NCBI GenBank assembly: GCA_905235605.1
Contig: CAJOMF010000032.1
Span: 1-34,922 of the forward strand
Length of the DNA: 34,922 nucleotides
Source of the DNA: an uncultured bacterium
GTDB taxonomy: Bacteria > UBP6 > UBA1177
Direction: 5' to 3'
The position numbers were made by a program, and so were the translations under genes. Below, in pieces: positions 23,800-32,201 of this stretch. The notes under the pieces are model-generated. The model searched no databases, was not told where the DNA came from, and saw nothing but the letters and a program-made list of their open reading frames with translations. The first letter of the stretch is position 1. Each line of letters opens with the position of its first letter.

Positions 23800-25413
23800 T
23801 TAGAATTTCAATATTACAGATATTCCTGTTAAAATATCTGCTGTAGCCCTGTCCTGAACTTTGACGTTTATCGGGGAATCATCTCCGTCGCTCTTAGGAC
23901 CTGCATCAACTGAAACATAGCCGCGGACAAGATGTCCGTAAAAAATCCAGTCAAGCCAGATGGTCGCATAACCGCGCCGCACGATCCCGTCACGAAGCGA
24001 AAAAAACGGATAAATCGCAGTAAATTTCATATTTTTATCCTGTTTTACCGCGCCATCCAGCTGGTAGTAACCGACTTCCCACTTAAACGAAAAAAAGGGG
24101 TTGAAATAGTGCCTGTGGTTGAAGCGGATCGCCTGATGGTTCCGCCCGAACGGATGCCCCAGCGAAAGTCCGTGATACGTAAACCCTTCGCCTGTATAGA
24201 GATGATGTCTGTAATGTGAAAGCGATGTCTTTGTATATTCAAGGCGCATCACGTCTTTTTCCGTTGCAGCAAATATTCCGACAAGGTATCCTCTTTCCAA
24301 AAAGTCGAACAGCAGATACGGCAGCATAAGTTCCAGTTTATCCTCGACCTGCCACACAGCCTTGATGTCGGTAGCCGATTCCTGCAAATAGAACTTGAAG
24401 ACCTTTATTGCAGGATTGAGTTTGTACATCGGGATGTTGAACGTGAAATCGATCGCCGCATAGCTGTCGGCATCCCACTTGCTGCGCGGGACATTGTCGG
24501 AAACTCCGGCAATAAGATAGGGATAGTCTGTCAGAACATAATCCGGCCTCCCCGATCCGCCGTACATCATGCTGCGTGTCATTCCGAGTTCAAAAAAGCT
24601 GAACATTTTCGGTGGTCTGTACGTGAGACGCATCGCCAGAAGCTGCGGATTTGACGACATTTCGCGGTCTTCGCGAAGCCAGCCGTTGAAGAAAATGAAA
24701 TTCCAGTCGCCGCCGAGATGAATCGTCTGCTCGTTCTGGATTTTGACCATGTAAAAAGGTTCTGCGTTAGCTGAAATCAGCATCCCGTATTCGCCCGGCC
24801 CGAGGTGAACGGTGTCCTTTCCCGCCATTATCGAGAGTTTCCACATTTTCATTTTTGCGTAGAAACGCCTGAAACTGACATCGGTCGAAGCTATCGAATT
24901 TCCCGATTTGAAATTGTTTTTCTCTTCAAGTTCCCAGTAAAACGCCCAAGAATCAAGAAAAACGGCATTTCCGCTCTGGCTGGTGATCATTGTCGAGCCC
25001 TTGTCGAATTTCCGTCCGCCGGCACCGGGTATGAAGCTGCCGTCTTTGTTCGCAAAATAGTAGCCGGCACCGACTTTCGACACAATCTGCCACGAGTTTT
25101 TCCAGCGGTCTTCCTTTTTCACACCGTTGACGAACGGAAGGATCGGATAAAACGATTTCAGGTCATCTTTCGTGTCATAAAAACCGCGCGGAAAGATCGA
25201 AAAAGAGTCTTTGGGAGTTGAGTTCTGCATTTCGAAATAGTCGTAAACACTTCTGTCTTCGGTGTTTACATGAAGCAGCGGATTGAAGCGGCATCTGTTT
25301 TTCTCCCCTTCCTTCTGATAAATTTTTGGCAGCACGATGAAAGAATTGTCGCACTCTCCGGCAGAAATTTCAGTTGAAAGGAGGAAAAAAATCAGAATAA
25401 CTACAAAGATCAT
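23800..25413 (-). CDS. Wzi-like outer-membrane beta-barrel protein
   Basis: The 537-residue product starts with a signal peptide (MIFVVILIFFLLSTEISA) and ends in ILKF, the aromatic C-terminus typical of outer-membrane barrels. Between them are alternating aromatic and polar strands. The segment FYAKMKMWKLSIMAGKDTV, then HLGPGEYGMLISANAEPFYM, resembles the core of capsule assembly protein Wzi, an outer-membrane lectin that holds capsule polysaccharide. No capsule genes are nearby, so the ligand is open. The start at 25413 overlaps the stop of the upstream small gene. A much longer frame upstream is an overlap artefact. A short inverted repeat (CAGATATT/AATATCTG, 23817-23840) lies at the 3' end. 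Confidence 0.7.
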   Translation of the reverse strand: MIFVVILIFFLLSTEISAGECDNSFIVLPKIYQKEGEKNRCRFNPLLHVNTEDRSVYDYFEMQNSTPKDSFSIFPRGFYDTKDDLKSFYPILPFVNGVKKEDRWKNSWQIVSKVGAGYYFANKDGSFIPGAGGRKFDKGSTMITSQSGNAVFLDSWAFYWELEEKNNFKSGNSIASTDVSFRRFYAKMKMWKLSIMAGKDTVHLGPGEYGMLISANAEPFYMVKIQNEQTIHLGGDWNFIFFNGWLREDREMSSNPQLLAMRLTYRPPKMFSFFELGMTRSMMYGGSGRPDYVLTDYPYLIAGVSDNVPRSKWDADSYAAIDFTFNIPMYKLNPAIKVFKFYLQESATDIKAVWQVEDKLELMLPYLLFDFLERGYLVGIFAATEKDVMRLEYTKTSLSHYRHHLYTGEGFTYHGLSLGHPFGRNHQAIRFNHRHYFNPFFSFKWEVGYYQLDGAVKQDKNMKFTAIYPFFSLRDGIVRRGYATIWLDWIFYGHLVRGYVSVDAGPKSDGDDSPINVKVQDRATADILTGISVILKF

Positions 25414-25724
25414 CTGCCGGTTCCGTGCTTTGCGGGGTCGTTTTCTGCCTTGGTAAGCCAAACAGCAGACTCTTTGCTCTCTTCCGCAGTGATTTCGCGC
25501 ACTTGGATGTGGTGCTTGTCGGAAAAAGCAGAAATCAGGATCTTCATCCCTACTCCGTTGTACCACTCTTTCCGCTCGTAACCCTGCATCCAGACTATTC
25601 TAAGCAGCTTGAAATCTTTGTTCGTAGTGATCCTGAGAGGCCTGTGACCGCAGAATGCAACTATCGCGTTCTGCAGATCGTAAGCCAAAGAAATCATTTC
25701 CTCTTTCGTGCGCTTTTCAGCCAT
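25410..25724 (-). CDS. Small protein of unknown function
   Basis: This 104-residue protein is mixed-charge and soluble, beginning MAEKRTKEEMISLAYDLQNA, with no signal peptide or membrane segment. It contains GHRPLRITTNKDFKLLRIVW and YERKEWYNGVGMKILISAF, which read like a compact alpha/beta domain. I do not recognise it. It sits between the LD-carboxypeptidase (18 bp upstream) and the Wzi-like gene, overlapping the latter as ATGA. The ribosome site is weak, which fits coupling to the gene before it. Confidence 0.65.
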   Translation of the reverse strand: MAEKRTKEEMISLAYDLQNAIVAFCGHRPLRITTNKDFKLLRIVWMQGYERKEWYNGVGMKILISAFSDKHHIQVREITAEESKESAVWLTKAENDPAKHGTGR

Positions 25725-25742
25725 AAGAAAACCCAATTAAAA

Positions 25743-26660
25743 TCAGTATTTAAGCGTTTTTGCTTCCGTGTCGAGCTCTGCGACTGCGCCGAGCATGAAA
25801 GCCATGTTCTGCTGATTATGCCCTGCCGGGAAATTGCAGACAATAGGAACCGACTTGTCGAGGCCGATCGTTTCAAGCATCGCAAACGGATTTACGCTTT
25901 TTTCAGCCGGCGGTCTGAACTCGCGGTAAGTAAAATCGCCGAAAACAAGAGCCTTTATCCCCTTGAATTTGCCGGCGAGACGCATTTGTGTCAGCAGCCT
26001 GTCGACGCGGTAAGGCACTTCGTTCACCTCTTCGATGAAAAGTATCGAATCCTTGAAATCAGGCTCATACGGCGTTCCGATCATCGAAACGAGAGTCGTT
26101 AAATTGCCGCCTTTTACAACGCCTTTCGCTTTTCCCGGATTGAGCGCTCTCATATTTTTGTTGAAAATAGTGAATGCCCTCTCCTTTCCCTGAAGGAGCT
26201 CGAAAATCTGCGTTTTTGAAAAGCGGTCGATTGAATTTAAAGTGGTGATGTTCGGTCCGTGGATAGATACAAAACCGCATTTGTCAACAAGCCAGGCATG
26301 AAGCGCAGTAACATCGCTGAAACCTATGAAAAGTTTCGGGTTTGCCTTGATTTTATCAATGTTTTCCTGCAACTTTCCAAGCAGTCTCAAAGCGCCGTAA
26401 CCGCCGCGCGCAGTCCATACAGCCTCGATATTTTCACTCGTAAAAGCGTTGATCAGCGATTCGGCACGAAGTTCGTCGCTTCCTGCAAGGAAACCTGCCT
26501 TGGCAAAGGCATTTTTATCGATCACAGGCTTGATTTTGTTAAGTTTAAGCTCGGTTATACCGGCATTGAAAACAGTTTTTTCAAACGGCGAAGAAGGCGC
26601 GACAACAGCGATCTCGCCTCTGAAACTTATCGGTTTCAAATCAAAATAGGAATTACTCAT
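25743..26660 (-). CDS. S66-family LD-carboxypeptidase (LdcA/MccF-like)
   Basis: S66 serine peptidases cut the L-D bond of muropeptides during wall recycling, and the MccF branch cleaves microcin-type adducts. The 305-residue product has typical length. The nucleophile elbow GFSDVTALH carries S115, the acidic residue lies in LFIEEVNE (E210/E211) and H281 in FPAGHNQQN completes the triad. An EAVWTARGGYGALRLL segment at 79-94 is also family-typical. The start at 26660 has a GGGAG ribosome site. A longer frame upstream lacks one. It leads a three-gene minus-strand run with the small protein and the Wzi-like barrel. Confidence 0.92.
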   Translation of the reverse strand: MSNSYFDLKPISFRGEIAVVAPSSPFEKTVFNAGITELKLNKIKPVIDKNAFAKAGFLAGSDELRAESLINAFTSENIEAVWTARGGYGALRLLGKLQENIDKIKANPKLFIGFSDVTALHAWLVDKCGFVSIHGPNITTLNSIDRFSKTQIFELLQGKERAFTIFNKNMRALNPGKAKGVVKGGNLTTLVSMIGTPYEPDFKDSILFIEEVNEVPYRVDRLLTQMRLAGKFKGIKALVFGDFTYREFRPPAEKSVNPFAMLETIGLDKSVPIVCNFPAGHNQQNMAFMLGAVAELDTEAKTLKY

Positions 26661-26768
26661 TTCAATCTCCCAAAGTTCAAAATACGGCTGGTAGATTAAC
26701 AAAATTCTGTGTTTTTCCTATTTTTTTTGTAATTCCGCGCAAATAAATTAAACTTCCGCGTTTTTTGA

Positions 26769-26790
26769 GAGGCTGAAATGGTCGAAAACA
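26769..26790 (+). repeat. Duplicated 5' end of the TPR gene, left copy
   Basis: GAGGCTGAAATGGTCGAAAA plus CA repeats the ribosome site, start codon and first codons of the TPR gene at 28664-28688, differing only by three A residues in the A-run. Translation from this copy stops after seven codons (MVENKFF). The two copies enclose the HindIII-like R-M genes. Confidence 0.85.
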
Positions 26791-26821
26791 AATTTTTTTA
26801 ATAATTTCGAGAGGCAGTTAT

Positions 26822-27721
26822 ATGAATTTTGATTCGTTGTGCAAAATGATTTTTGATTTGTGCAGAAAAAAATCAGGCAATAAACTGCCTGACAAAGAAA
26901 TTGAGTCGAAAATTTTTGCCCTATCAAAAAACGAACTTTGTTCTTTAATTATTGATGCAGGTTCTATACCCGAATCAATTTCACATGATTCTTCTGAAGA
27001 AAAGTTATTTACAAAAATGACAGAAATACTCCTTGCAAAATCATTTCAGGAACTCGGTTTAAAAGCTGAAACAATAAAAAAGCGTTCAGGATGCGCTGAT
27101 GTTATAGCAAAAAGCGTTTTTCATAACTACACTCTTGTGGCTGACGCCAAAGCCTTTCGTTTAAGCAGGACGGCAAAGAATCAAAAAGATTTCAAAGTGG
27201 AAGCTATGGATCAATGGCGTAAAGACAATGATTATGCTGTATTAGTCTGTCCTTATTTTCAATACCCTAAACAAACAAGCCAGATTTTTGAACAGGCAAT
27301 TACCAGAAATGTCTTGCTGTTTTCATGGGAACACCTTTATTTCATGATTTCAAACAACATATTAGAAACAGAGGATTTCAATCTCTCTTCTATCTGGAAT
27401 CAAAGTAAATTGTTGGCTCCTTCTATTACCGCCGACAAACTTCAAAATAATTTTATTAATACGCAAAACGCCAACATTTTAAAGTTGCTCAAACTGCCTG
27501 ATTCAAAGTTTGCGTCCACACTGCTGGAAAGTAAAAGAGTTATGGTAAACAGAAGTTCCAGAGAAATTGATTATTGGAATAACAAATTACTTGAAATTCG
27601 AAAATATTCCAGAACCAAAGCTATAGAAGAACTTGTTGCTGCATTGAAAATAAACGAGAAAATCAAGGCTATTCAGGCATACTCTGATTCATTAAACGAG
27701 GATTGTGATGGAATTAAATAA
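26822..27721 (+). CDS. HindIII-like type II restriction endonuclease
   Basis: The 299-residue product closely resembles HindIII, which cleaves A^AGCTT. LVADAKAFRLSRTAKNQKDF (105-124) is nearly identical to the HindIII active-site region as I recall it, and the preceding GCADVIAKS and following YAVLVCPYFQYP and NVLLFSWEHLYFM also match. The PD-(D/E)xK residues would be D93, D108 and K110, corresponding to HindIII D108, D123 and K125. Length equals that of HindIII (300). The ATG has GAGAGG upstream. The stop overlaps the methylase start by 14 bp. Base composition is AT-richer than that of the flanking genes, consistent with acquisition. Recognition of AAGCTT is inference from similarity. Confidence 0.9.
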   Translation: MNFDSLCKMIFDLCRKKSGNKLPDKEIESKIFALSKNELCSLIIDAGSIPESISHDSSEEKLFTKMTEILLAKSFQELGLKAETIKKRSGCADVIAKSVFHNYTLVADAKAFRLSRTAKNQKDFKVEAMDQWRKDNDYAVLVCPYFQYPKQTSQIFEQAITRNVLLFSWEHLYFMISNNILETEDFNLSSIWNQSKLLAPSITADKLQNNFINTQNANILKLLKLPDSKFASTLLESKRVMVNRSSREIDYWNNKLLEIRKYSRTKAIEELVAALKINEKIKAIQAYSDSLNEDCDGIK

Positions 27722-28640
27722 TATTTATTACGGAGATTCAATAGAACTTATCAAATCAATTCCTGACGAGTCTATCCACCTGATTCTCAGTGATATTCCT
27801 TACGGGATAGGATATGAAGACTGGGACGTTCTGCATGATAACACTAACAATGCTTATTTGGGGAGCAGTCCTGCTCAGGAAAAAGCCGGAGCAATATTTA
27901 AAAAACGGGGTAAACCTCTAAACGGCTGGTCTGAAGAAGACAGAATGATTGCCAAACAATATTATGACTGGGTAATGAGCTGGGCATCTTCATGGTATAA
28001 AGTTTTAAAGCCGGGAGCAAGTGCTTTTGTTTTTGCAGGCAGAAGACTTGCTCCGAGGTGTGTTATTGCATTTGAAGACTGCGGATTCACATTCAAAGAT
28101 ATGATAGCCTGGGATAAAACAAGGGCTCCTCACAGAGCACAAAGAATCAGTTGTGTTTATGAAAGAAGAAACGATTCGGTTTCAGCTGAAAAATGGAGAG
28201 GTTGGAAACTCGGTAATTTAAGACCTCTTTTTGAGCCGATATTGTGGTTTCAGAAACCATATCCCATAGGCGGTACTTTAGCTGACAATATTATCTCCAA
28301 TGGTGTCGGAGCATACAATGAAGCTGCACTGCTCAAATACGGTATTTCAGGCGATAATATTATTAGAACGAGATATGAATCATCAGACAGTGGTCTGCAC
28401 CCGACTCAAAAACCGCTCAATTTAATGAAAATACTCATAGAACTCACAACTTTGGAAAATCAAATTGTGTTAGATCCTTTTTGCGGCAGCGGAACAACTT
28501 TGTTGGCAGCAAAAGAATTAAATCGTCAATATTTGGGTTTTGAAAAGGAAGAAAATTATTTTTCTAAAGCAAAAGAAAGATTGGCTAAGTCGAATATAAG
28601 CAATATGTATTTTAACTTTGATTATGCAGAAAACAGCTGA
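27708..28640 (+). CDS. HindIII-like DNA adenine methyltransferase (beta class)
   Basis: This enzyme should methylate an adenine in AAGCTT and protect the host from the adjacent nuclease. The 310-residue product has motif IV first (SDIPYGIGYED, 28-38) and the SAM-binding motif I late (LDPFCGSGTTLLAAKEL, 255-271), which is the beta-class order. HPTQKPLNLM at 231-240 is also typical. Motif IV reads DIPY rather than the commoner DPPY. The ATG at 27708 is preceded by GAGG; a GTG three bases earlier is possible. At least three AAGCTT sites exist in this window (12646, 23120, 33767), so protection is needed if the nuclease is active. Confidence 0.92.
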   Translation: MELNNIYYGDSIELIKSIPDESIHLILSDIPYGIGYEDWDVLHDNTNNAYLGSSPAQEKAGAIFKKRGKPLNGWSEEDRMIAKQYYDWVMSWASSWYKVLKPGASAFVFAGRRLAPRCVIAFEDCGFTFKDMIAWDKTRAPHRAQRISCVYERRNDSVSAEKWRGWKLGNLRPLFEPILWFQKPYPIGGTLADNIISNGVGAYNEAALLKYGISGDNIIRTRYESSDSGLHPTQKPLNLMKILIELTTLENQIVLDPFCGSGTTLLAAKELNRQYLGFEKEENYFSKAKERLAKSNISNMYFNFDYAENS

Positions 28641-28663
28641 AAAAGCGCAGTATTGTAACCCGC

Positions 28664-28688
28664 GAGGCTGAAAAAATGGTCGAAAACA
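28664..28688 (+). repeat. Start region of the TPR gene, right copy of the direct repeat
   Basis: GAGGCTG, six A residues and TGGTCGAAAACA, matching 26769-26790 except for three extra A. This copy is in use as the ribosome site and start of the TPR gene. Confidence 0.85.
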
Positions 28689-29602
28689 GGGAAAATAAAG
28701 AAAATAAAATTCAGGAACAACCGAAAAACGAGCGTCCGCACGGTCTTGACGACATCAAGGAGATGCGCCGTCTGATGACGCACATAATGAACAATCAGGG
28801 CAGTCTCGATGCCGCGATAAAAGAGATCAACCGCAAAGTCAACACAAAAGAACAGAATCAGGCGACGCGTTATTTTGTCACTTTCGTGATCCTGGGCATC
28901 GTCATTATTCTTTCATTCTTTTTCTATTTCAGGGCGCAGGCGGCGAATTACGCCAACCAGAGCAGGATCCGCGATGAGCACAACAAATATCTGGAAAAAG
29001 AGGTCGCCGAGCTCAAAGACAAGATTTTTTCGATGGAAAACAACGATATAAAGGCTTATAACCTTTATCTTGCACTGAAGGAAGGCGACCCGGACAACGC
29101 TTTCAAACTTTACGGAGAGTTCAACCTTTCGGCACTTTCCAGACTTGAAAGAACGATCATCGACAACGAAACAAGCATGATCAAGCAGAAAGCGGCTCTT
29201 AAAAAGTATGAGGAAGGCGAAACGCTTTTCAAACGCAAAAGTTACGAAGCTGCGATCGACAGGTTCAAGGACAGTCTCGATATTTCTTCAACAGGCGACC
29301 ATATCGGAAATCTTTTTTATCTCACTGCCCTCTCCTACTACCGAATGAAAGACTACAACAAGGCTGCGATCGCATTTGAAAGATTTCTTTTCATCTATAC
29401 AAAAAAAGATCTCCCGAAAGACCGCTCCGAACTTCTGCTCGGCGTCTGCTACGAAAAGATGAACCAGCTCGAAAGGGCGAAAAACTTCTACGAACAGTCG
29501 ATGCGGGAAAACCGCCACAACAGATTCTTCCCGACGATACGCGACCGCGTGAAGAACATCGAAAAGAAGATGGAAAAAATGAAAGATTCCAATGTAGATT
29601 GA
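28676..29602 (+). CDS. Membrane-anchored TPR protein
   Basis: The 308-residue protein has a charged cytoplasmic N-terminus (residues 1-64), one transmembrane helix at about 66-85 (YFVTFVILGIVIILSFFFYF), a coiled-coil-like stretch at 95-125 and then tetratricopeptide repeats (about 177-285, with YEEGETLFKRKSYEAAIDRF, then ALSYYRMKDYNKAAIAFERF). TPR arrays of this kind serve as protein-protein scaffolds in the periplasm. The partner is unknown. The first codons and ribosome site are duplicated upstream at 26769-26790. Before the R-M cassette arrived, the gene was probably expressed from the promoter region at about 26703-26768. Confidence 0.85.
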   Translation: MVENRENKENKIQEQPKNERPHGLDDIKEMRRLMTHIMNNQGSLDAAIKEINRKVNTKEQNQATRYFVTFVILGIVIILSFFFYFRAQAANYANQSRIRDEHNKYLEKEVAELKDKIFSMENNDIKAYNLYLALKEGDPDNAFKLYGEFNLSALSRLERTIIDNETSMIKQKAALKKYEEGETLFKRKSYEAAIDRFKDSLDISSTGDHIGNLFYLTALSYYRMKDYNKAAIAFERFLFIYTKKDLPKDRSELLLGVCYEKMNQLERAKNFYEQSMRENRHNRFFPTIRDRVKNIEKKMEKMKDSNVD

Positions 29603-29607
29603 CAAAT

Positions 29608-29625
29608 CACGTCGTTGGAGACGTG
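29608..29625. terminator. Weak hairpin between convergent genes
   Basis: CACGTC and GACGTG form a 6-bp stem around GTTGGA in the 36 bp between the TPR gene and the nucleoside kinase gene. There is no clear T tract, so termination is only a possibility. Confidence 0.3.
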
Positions 29626-29638
29626 TCAGGTCAGGTTA

Positions 29639-31309
29639 CTACCGGAAAATGCTGTTGCCGATAAATTCGCGTAGGATCGAATTGGGAGGGATCGTCGAAT
29701 CATCCATCTCTTCAAAGAAAGACAGGAATTTGAGAAGCCTTTTTACTTCGCGGTATTCGGGAATGTCGGCCGGGACTTGTTTTAAAAGAGGCTCTGCATA
29801 TTTTTTGAGAACGCTGAACTCGTAAACTAGGGTCGAATTGAACATCGCATCGGCATGTTCCTGATACGGAAAAATGTTGTTGTCCTCGCCGTTTCTGACC
29901 GAAGCCCAGCGTTTGAGCGTATCGATCGGAGAATGTCCGCGGTACTGGAAATCGCGTACCATCCTGCGCAGCAGCCTTCCGTCTGTTGTCGGGATCCTGT
30001 TGTGATTGTCGATATTTAAAGCGGTAAGTGCACTGACGTAGACTTTGTATATATTCTGATCGGGAACATCGGCATAAAGATCAGGATTGAGACCGTGGAT
30101 ACCTTCAATAACCAGCACGCCGTTTTCAGGAAGGACCATCGTTTTTCCGTCCGGACAGCTTTTCCCGGTTTTGAAATCGTATCTCGGCAGCGTGACTTCG
30201 CGCCCCTGCATCAGATCGTTCAGATTTTTGTTGAAAAGTTCGATATTTATTGCCGAAAGTGACTCAAAATCGTGTTCGCCGTTTTCATCGCGCGGGGTTT
30301 TGTCACGGTCGATGAAATAGTCGTCCAGTGAGATCAGGAAAGGTTTGATGCCGTTCACGCGAAGCTGCACGCAGAGCCTGTTTGCCGTCGTCGTTTTTCC
30401 GCTCGAACTCGGACCGGCCATCGAAACGATCTTCACGACTTTGTGCCTGCGGAAGATCTCATCGGCGATTTTTGCCAGTTTCTTTTCATGCAGTGCTTCG
30501 CAGAGCAGAATGATCTTGCTGCCGTAACCGCGCCTTACGCAGTCGTTGAGTTTCGCACAGGTGTCAAGTTCGAGAACGTCAAGCCATTCGTTGTGCTCCT
30601 GAATTATGTCGAAATACTTCGGACTCTCCTGAAAAGCCGGTACTTTGTCCGGTTCGGCAATCGTCGGAACAAGCAGGACTATCCCGTTTTTGTAGTGGAT
30701 AAGCTGGAACTTGTCGCAGTATGAAGTCGAAGGAAGGAGATAACCCGAAAAATATCCGACAGTCGTGCCGAGCCAGTAGATATTCGTCCTCGGCTGCTTT
30801 CTTATTTTAAAAAGAGAAACTTTGTCGAGAAGTCCCTGCTTTTTGAACTCGTCTACCGCCTGTTCAGTCGGGACATTCTGCCTGACGAACGGTATATCCG
30901 CATCGATCATCTCCTTCATTTTCGCCGAAATACGCTCGACATCGCCCGCTTCGAGCCAGTCGAGCCCTTCGAACCAGCAGAAATATCCGTTCCCGATGCT
31001 GTATTCGATATGCAGGATCGCATGCGGGAAAAGGTCTCTGCACGCTTTGATCAGCACAAAAAATATGCTCCTCAGATAAAACAGGTAACCGTCTTTGTTC
31101 TGCATGGTGAAAAATTCGATCTTTCCGCTTCCGGGGATCACTTCCATCAGATCGCAGAATTCGTTGTCGAAGATCGCGCCGATAATGCGGCACTTGTAAT
31201 TTCCCTGATATTTCGGAGCAATATCAATGAATTTCGTCCCGGCAGGAACAGAAATTTCCGAAGCAGTGCCATTCGCAGTAATTTGTAATGAAAATAAATC
31301 ATCAGCCAT
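29639..31309 (-). CDS. Nucleoside (uridine-kinase-like) kinase with N-terminal TGS/ThrRS-like domains
   Basis: The 556-residue protein belongs to the long uridine-kinase-like family that has ThrRS-related domains at its N-terminus. A small TGS-like beta-grasp domain (about 8-65) is followed by an editing-domain-like part (FPHAILHIEYSIGNGYFC) and a P-loop kinase with Walker A GPSSSGKTTTANRL at 299-312, LDDYFIDRDKTPRDENGEHD and EGIHGLNPDL. It probably phosphorylates a nucleoside for salvage. The substrate is not readable. The ATG at 31309 has GGGGGA just upstream. A much longer frame to 31564 runs through the promoter and start of the divergent FKBP gene and is rejected. The 148 bp to the FKBP gene hold the divergent promoters. 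Confidence 0.88.
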   Translation of the reverse strand: MADDLFSLQITANGTASEISVPAGTKFIDIAPKYQGNYKCRIIGAIFDNEFCDLMEVIPGSGKIEFFTMQNKDGYLFYLRSIFFVLIKACRDLFPHAILHIEYSIGNGYFCWFEGLDWLEAGDVERISAKMKEMIDADIPFVRQNVPTEQAVDEFKKQGLLDKVSLFKIRKQPRTNIYWLGTTVGYFSGYLLPSTSYCDKFQLIHYKNGIVLLVPTIAEPDKVPAFQESPKYFDIIQEHNEWLDVLELDTCAKLNDCVRRGYGSKIILLCEALHEKKLAKIADEIFRRHKVVKIVSMAGPSSSGKTTTANRLCVQLRVNGIKPFLISLDDYFIDRDKTPRDENGEHDFESLSAINIELFNKNLNDLMQGREVTLPRYDFKTGKSCPDGKTMVLPENGVLVIEGIHGLNPDLYADVPDQNIYKVYVSALTALNIDNHNRIPTTDGRLLRRMVRDFQYRGHSPIDTLKRWASVRNGEDNNIFPYQEHADAMFNSTLVYEFSVLKKYAEPLLKQVPADIPEYREVKRLLKFLSFFEEMDDSTIPPNSILREFIGNSIFR

Positions 31310-31457
31310 AATTTCCCCCATAACGGACATAAACAAAAAGCCGGAAATTTTAATTACGGCAGAAAGAATGTCAATATCAAAATAATATTGCTTTTGCAGC
31401 AAATTTTGATAACATCGGCGGCTTTGTTTGTTAACTTGTTTTTTATAGGAGGAAACA

Positions 31458-32195
31458 ATGAAAAAAGTTATCTTTTGCGCAATCATGACTGTTTCGATGT
31501 TTTTCTGCGCGTGCGGCAACTGCGCTGAGGGAAACATCACCAAAGAAAAAATCGATTCCGACAAACAGGTGAAATTCGGTTACGCTTTAGGCAGCGATGT
31601 CGGAAGAAATTTGAAAAGACAGAATTTCGATTTTGATACGGCGGCATTTCTTGCCGGTTTCAAAGCCGCTTTCACCGGCTCCGAATCCAAGATGACGGAA
31701 GAAGAGATCGGCACAGCTCTTCAGGAATTCCAGACCGAAATGATTACGAAAATGGCTGAGGAAAGACAGAAACAGGCTGCTGAGAACAAAGAAACGGGAG
31801 ATAAATTCCTTGCTGAAAACAAAACAAAAGAGGGAGTAAAAACAACCGAATCCGGTCTTCAGTACATCGTTGAAAAAGAAGGCGAAGGCGAAAGCCCGGC
31901 TGCAGAAGACATCGTTGAAGTCCACTATCGCGGCACACTTCTTGACGGTACGGAATTCGACAGTTCGTACAAAAGGGAACAGCCTGCAAAATTCCCGCTC
32001 AACAGAGTCATCAAAGGCTGGACTGAAGGCGTTCAGCTCATGAAGAAAGGGGCAAAATACAAATTCTTCATCCCGCCGGAACTTGCTTACGGCGAAGGCG
32101 GCGCAGGAGAACAGATCGGTCCGAATTCAACGCTTATTTTTGAAGTTGAACTTCTTTCTTTTGAAAAAGCCCCGAAAAAAGAAGAATCTAAATAA
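31458..32195 (+). CDS. FKBP-type peptidyl-prolyl isomerase, FkpA/Mip-like, exported
   Basis: The 245-residue protein is a folding helper that isomerises prolyl bonds in the periplasm or at the outer membrane. An N-terminal signal (MKKVIFCAIMTVSMFFCACG) has cysteines at the expected lipoprotein site, although the lipobox is unusual. Next comes the Mip-type dimerisation domain (FGYALGSDVGRNLKRQNFDF), a long Lys/Glu/Gln-rich helix, and the FKBP domain from about 130 (VEVHYRGTLLDGTEFDSSY, VIKGWTEGVQLMKKGAKYKF, PPELAYGEGGAGEQIGPNS). The ribosome site AGGAGG is strong. It ends 6 bp before the convergent ABC ATPase gene with no visible terminator. Confidence 0.94.
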   Translation: MKKVIFCAIMTVSMFFCACGNCAEGNITKEKIDSDKQVKFGYALGSDVGRNLKRQNFDFDTAAFLAGFKAAFTGSESKMTEEEIGTALQEFQTEMITKMAEERQKQAAENKETGDKFLAENKTKEGVKTTESGLQYIVEKEGEGESPAAEDIVEVHYRGTLLDGTEFDSSYKREQPAKFPLNRVIKGWTEGVQLMKKGAKYKFFIPPELAYGEGGAGEQIGPNSTLIFEVELLSFEKAPKKEESK

Positions 32196-32201
32196 CGAAA
32201 T

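Noticed and set aside
25414-25566. 51-codon upstream extension of the Wzi-like frame
   Set aside because: It overlaps the small gene at 25410-25724 and would bury the signal peptide inside the protein.
31310-31564. 85-codon N-terminal extension of the nucleoside kinase frame
   Set aside because: It would overlap the start of the divergent FKBP gene and intergenic DNA. The ATG at 31309 has a good ribosome site and fits family length.
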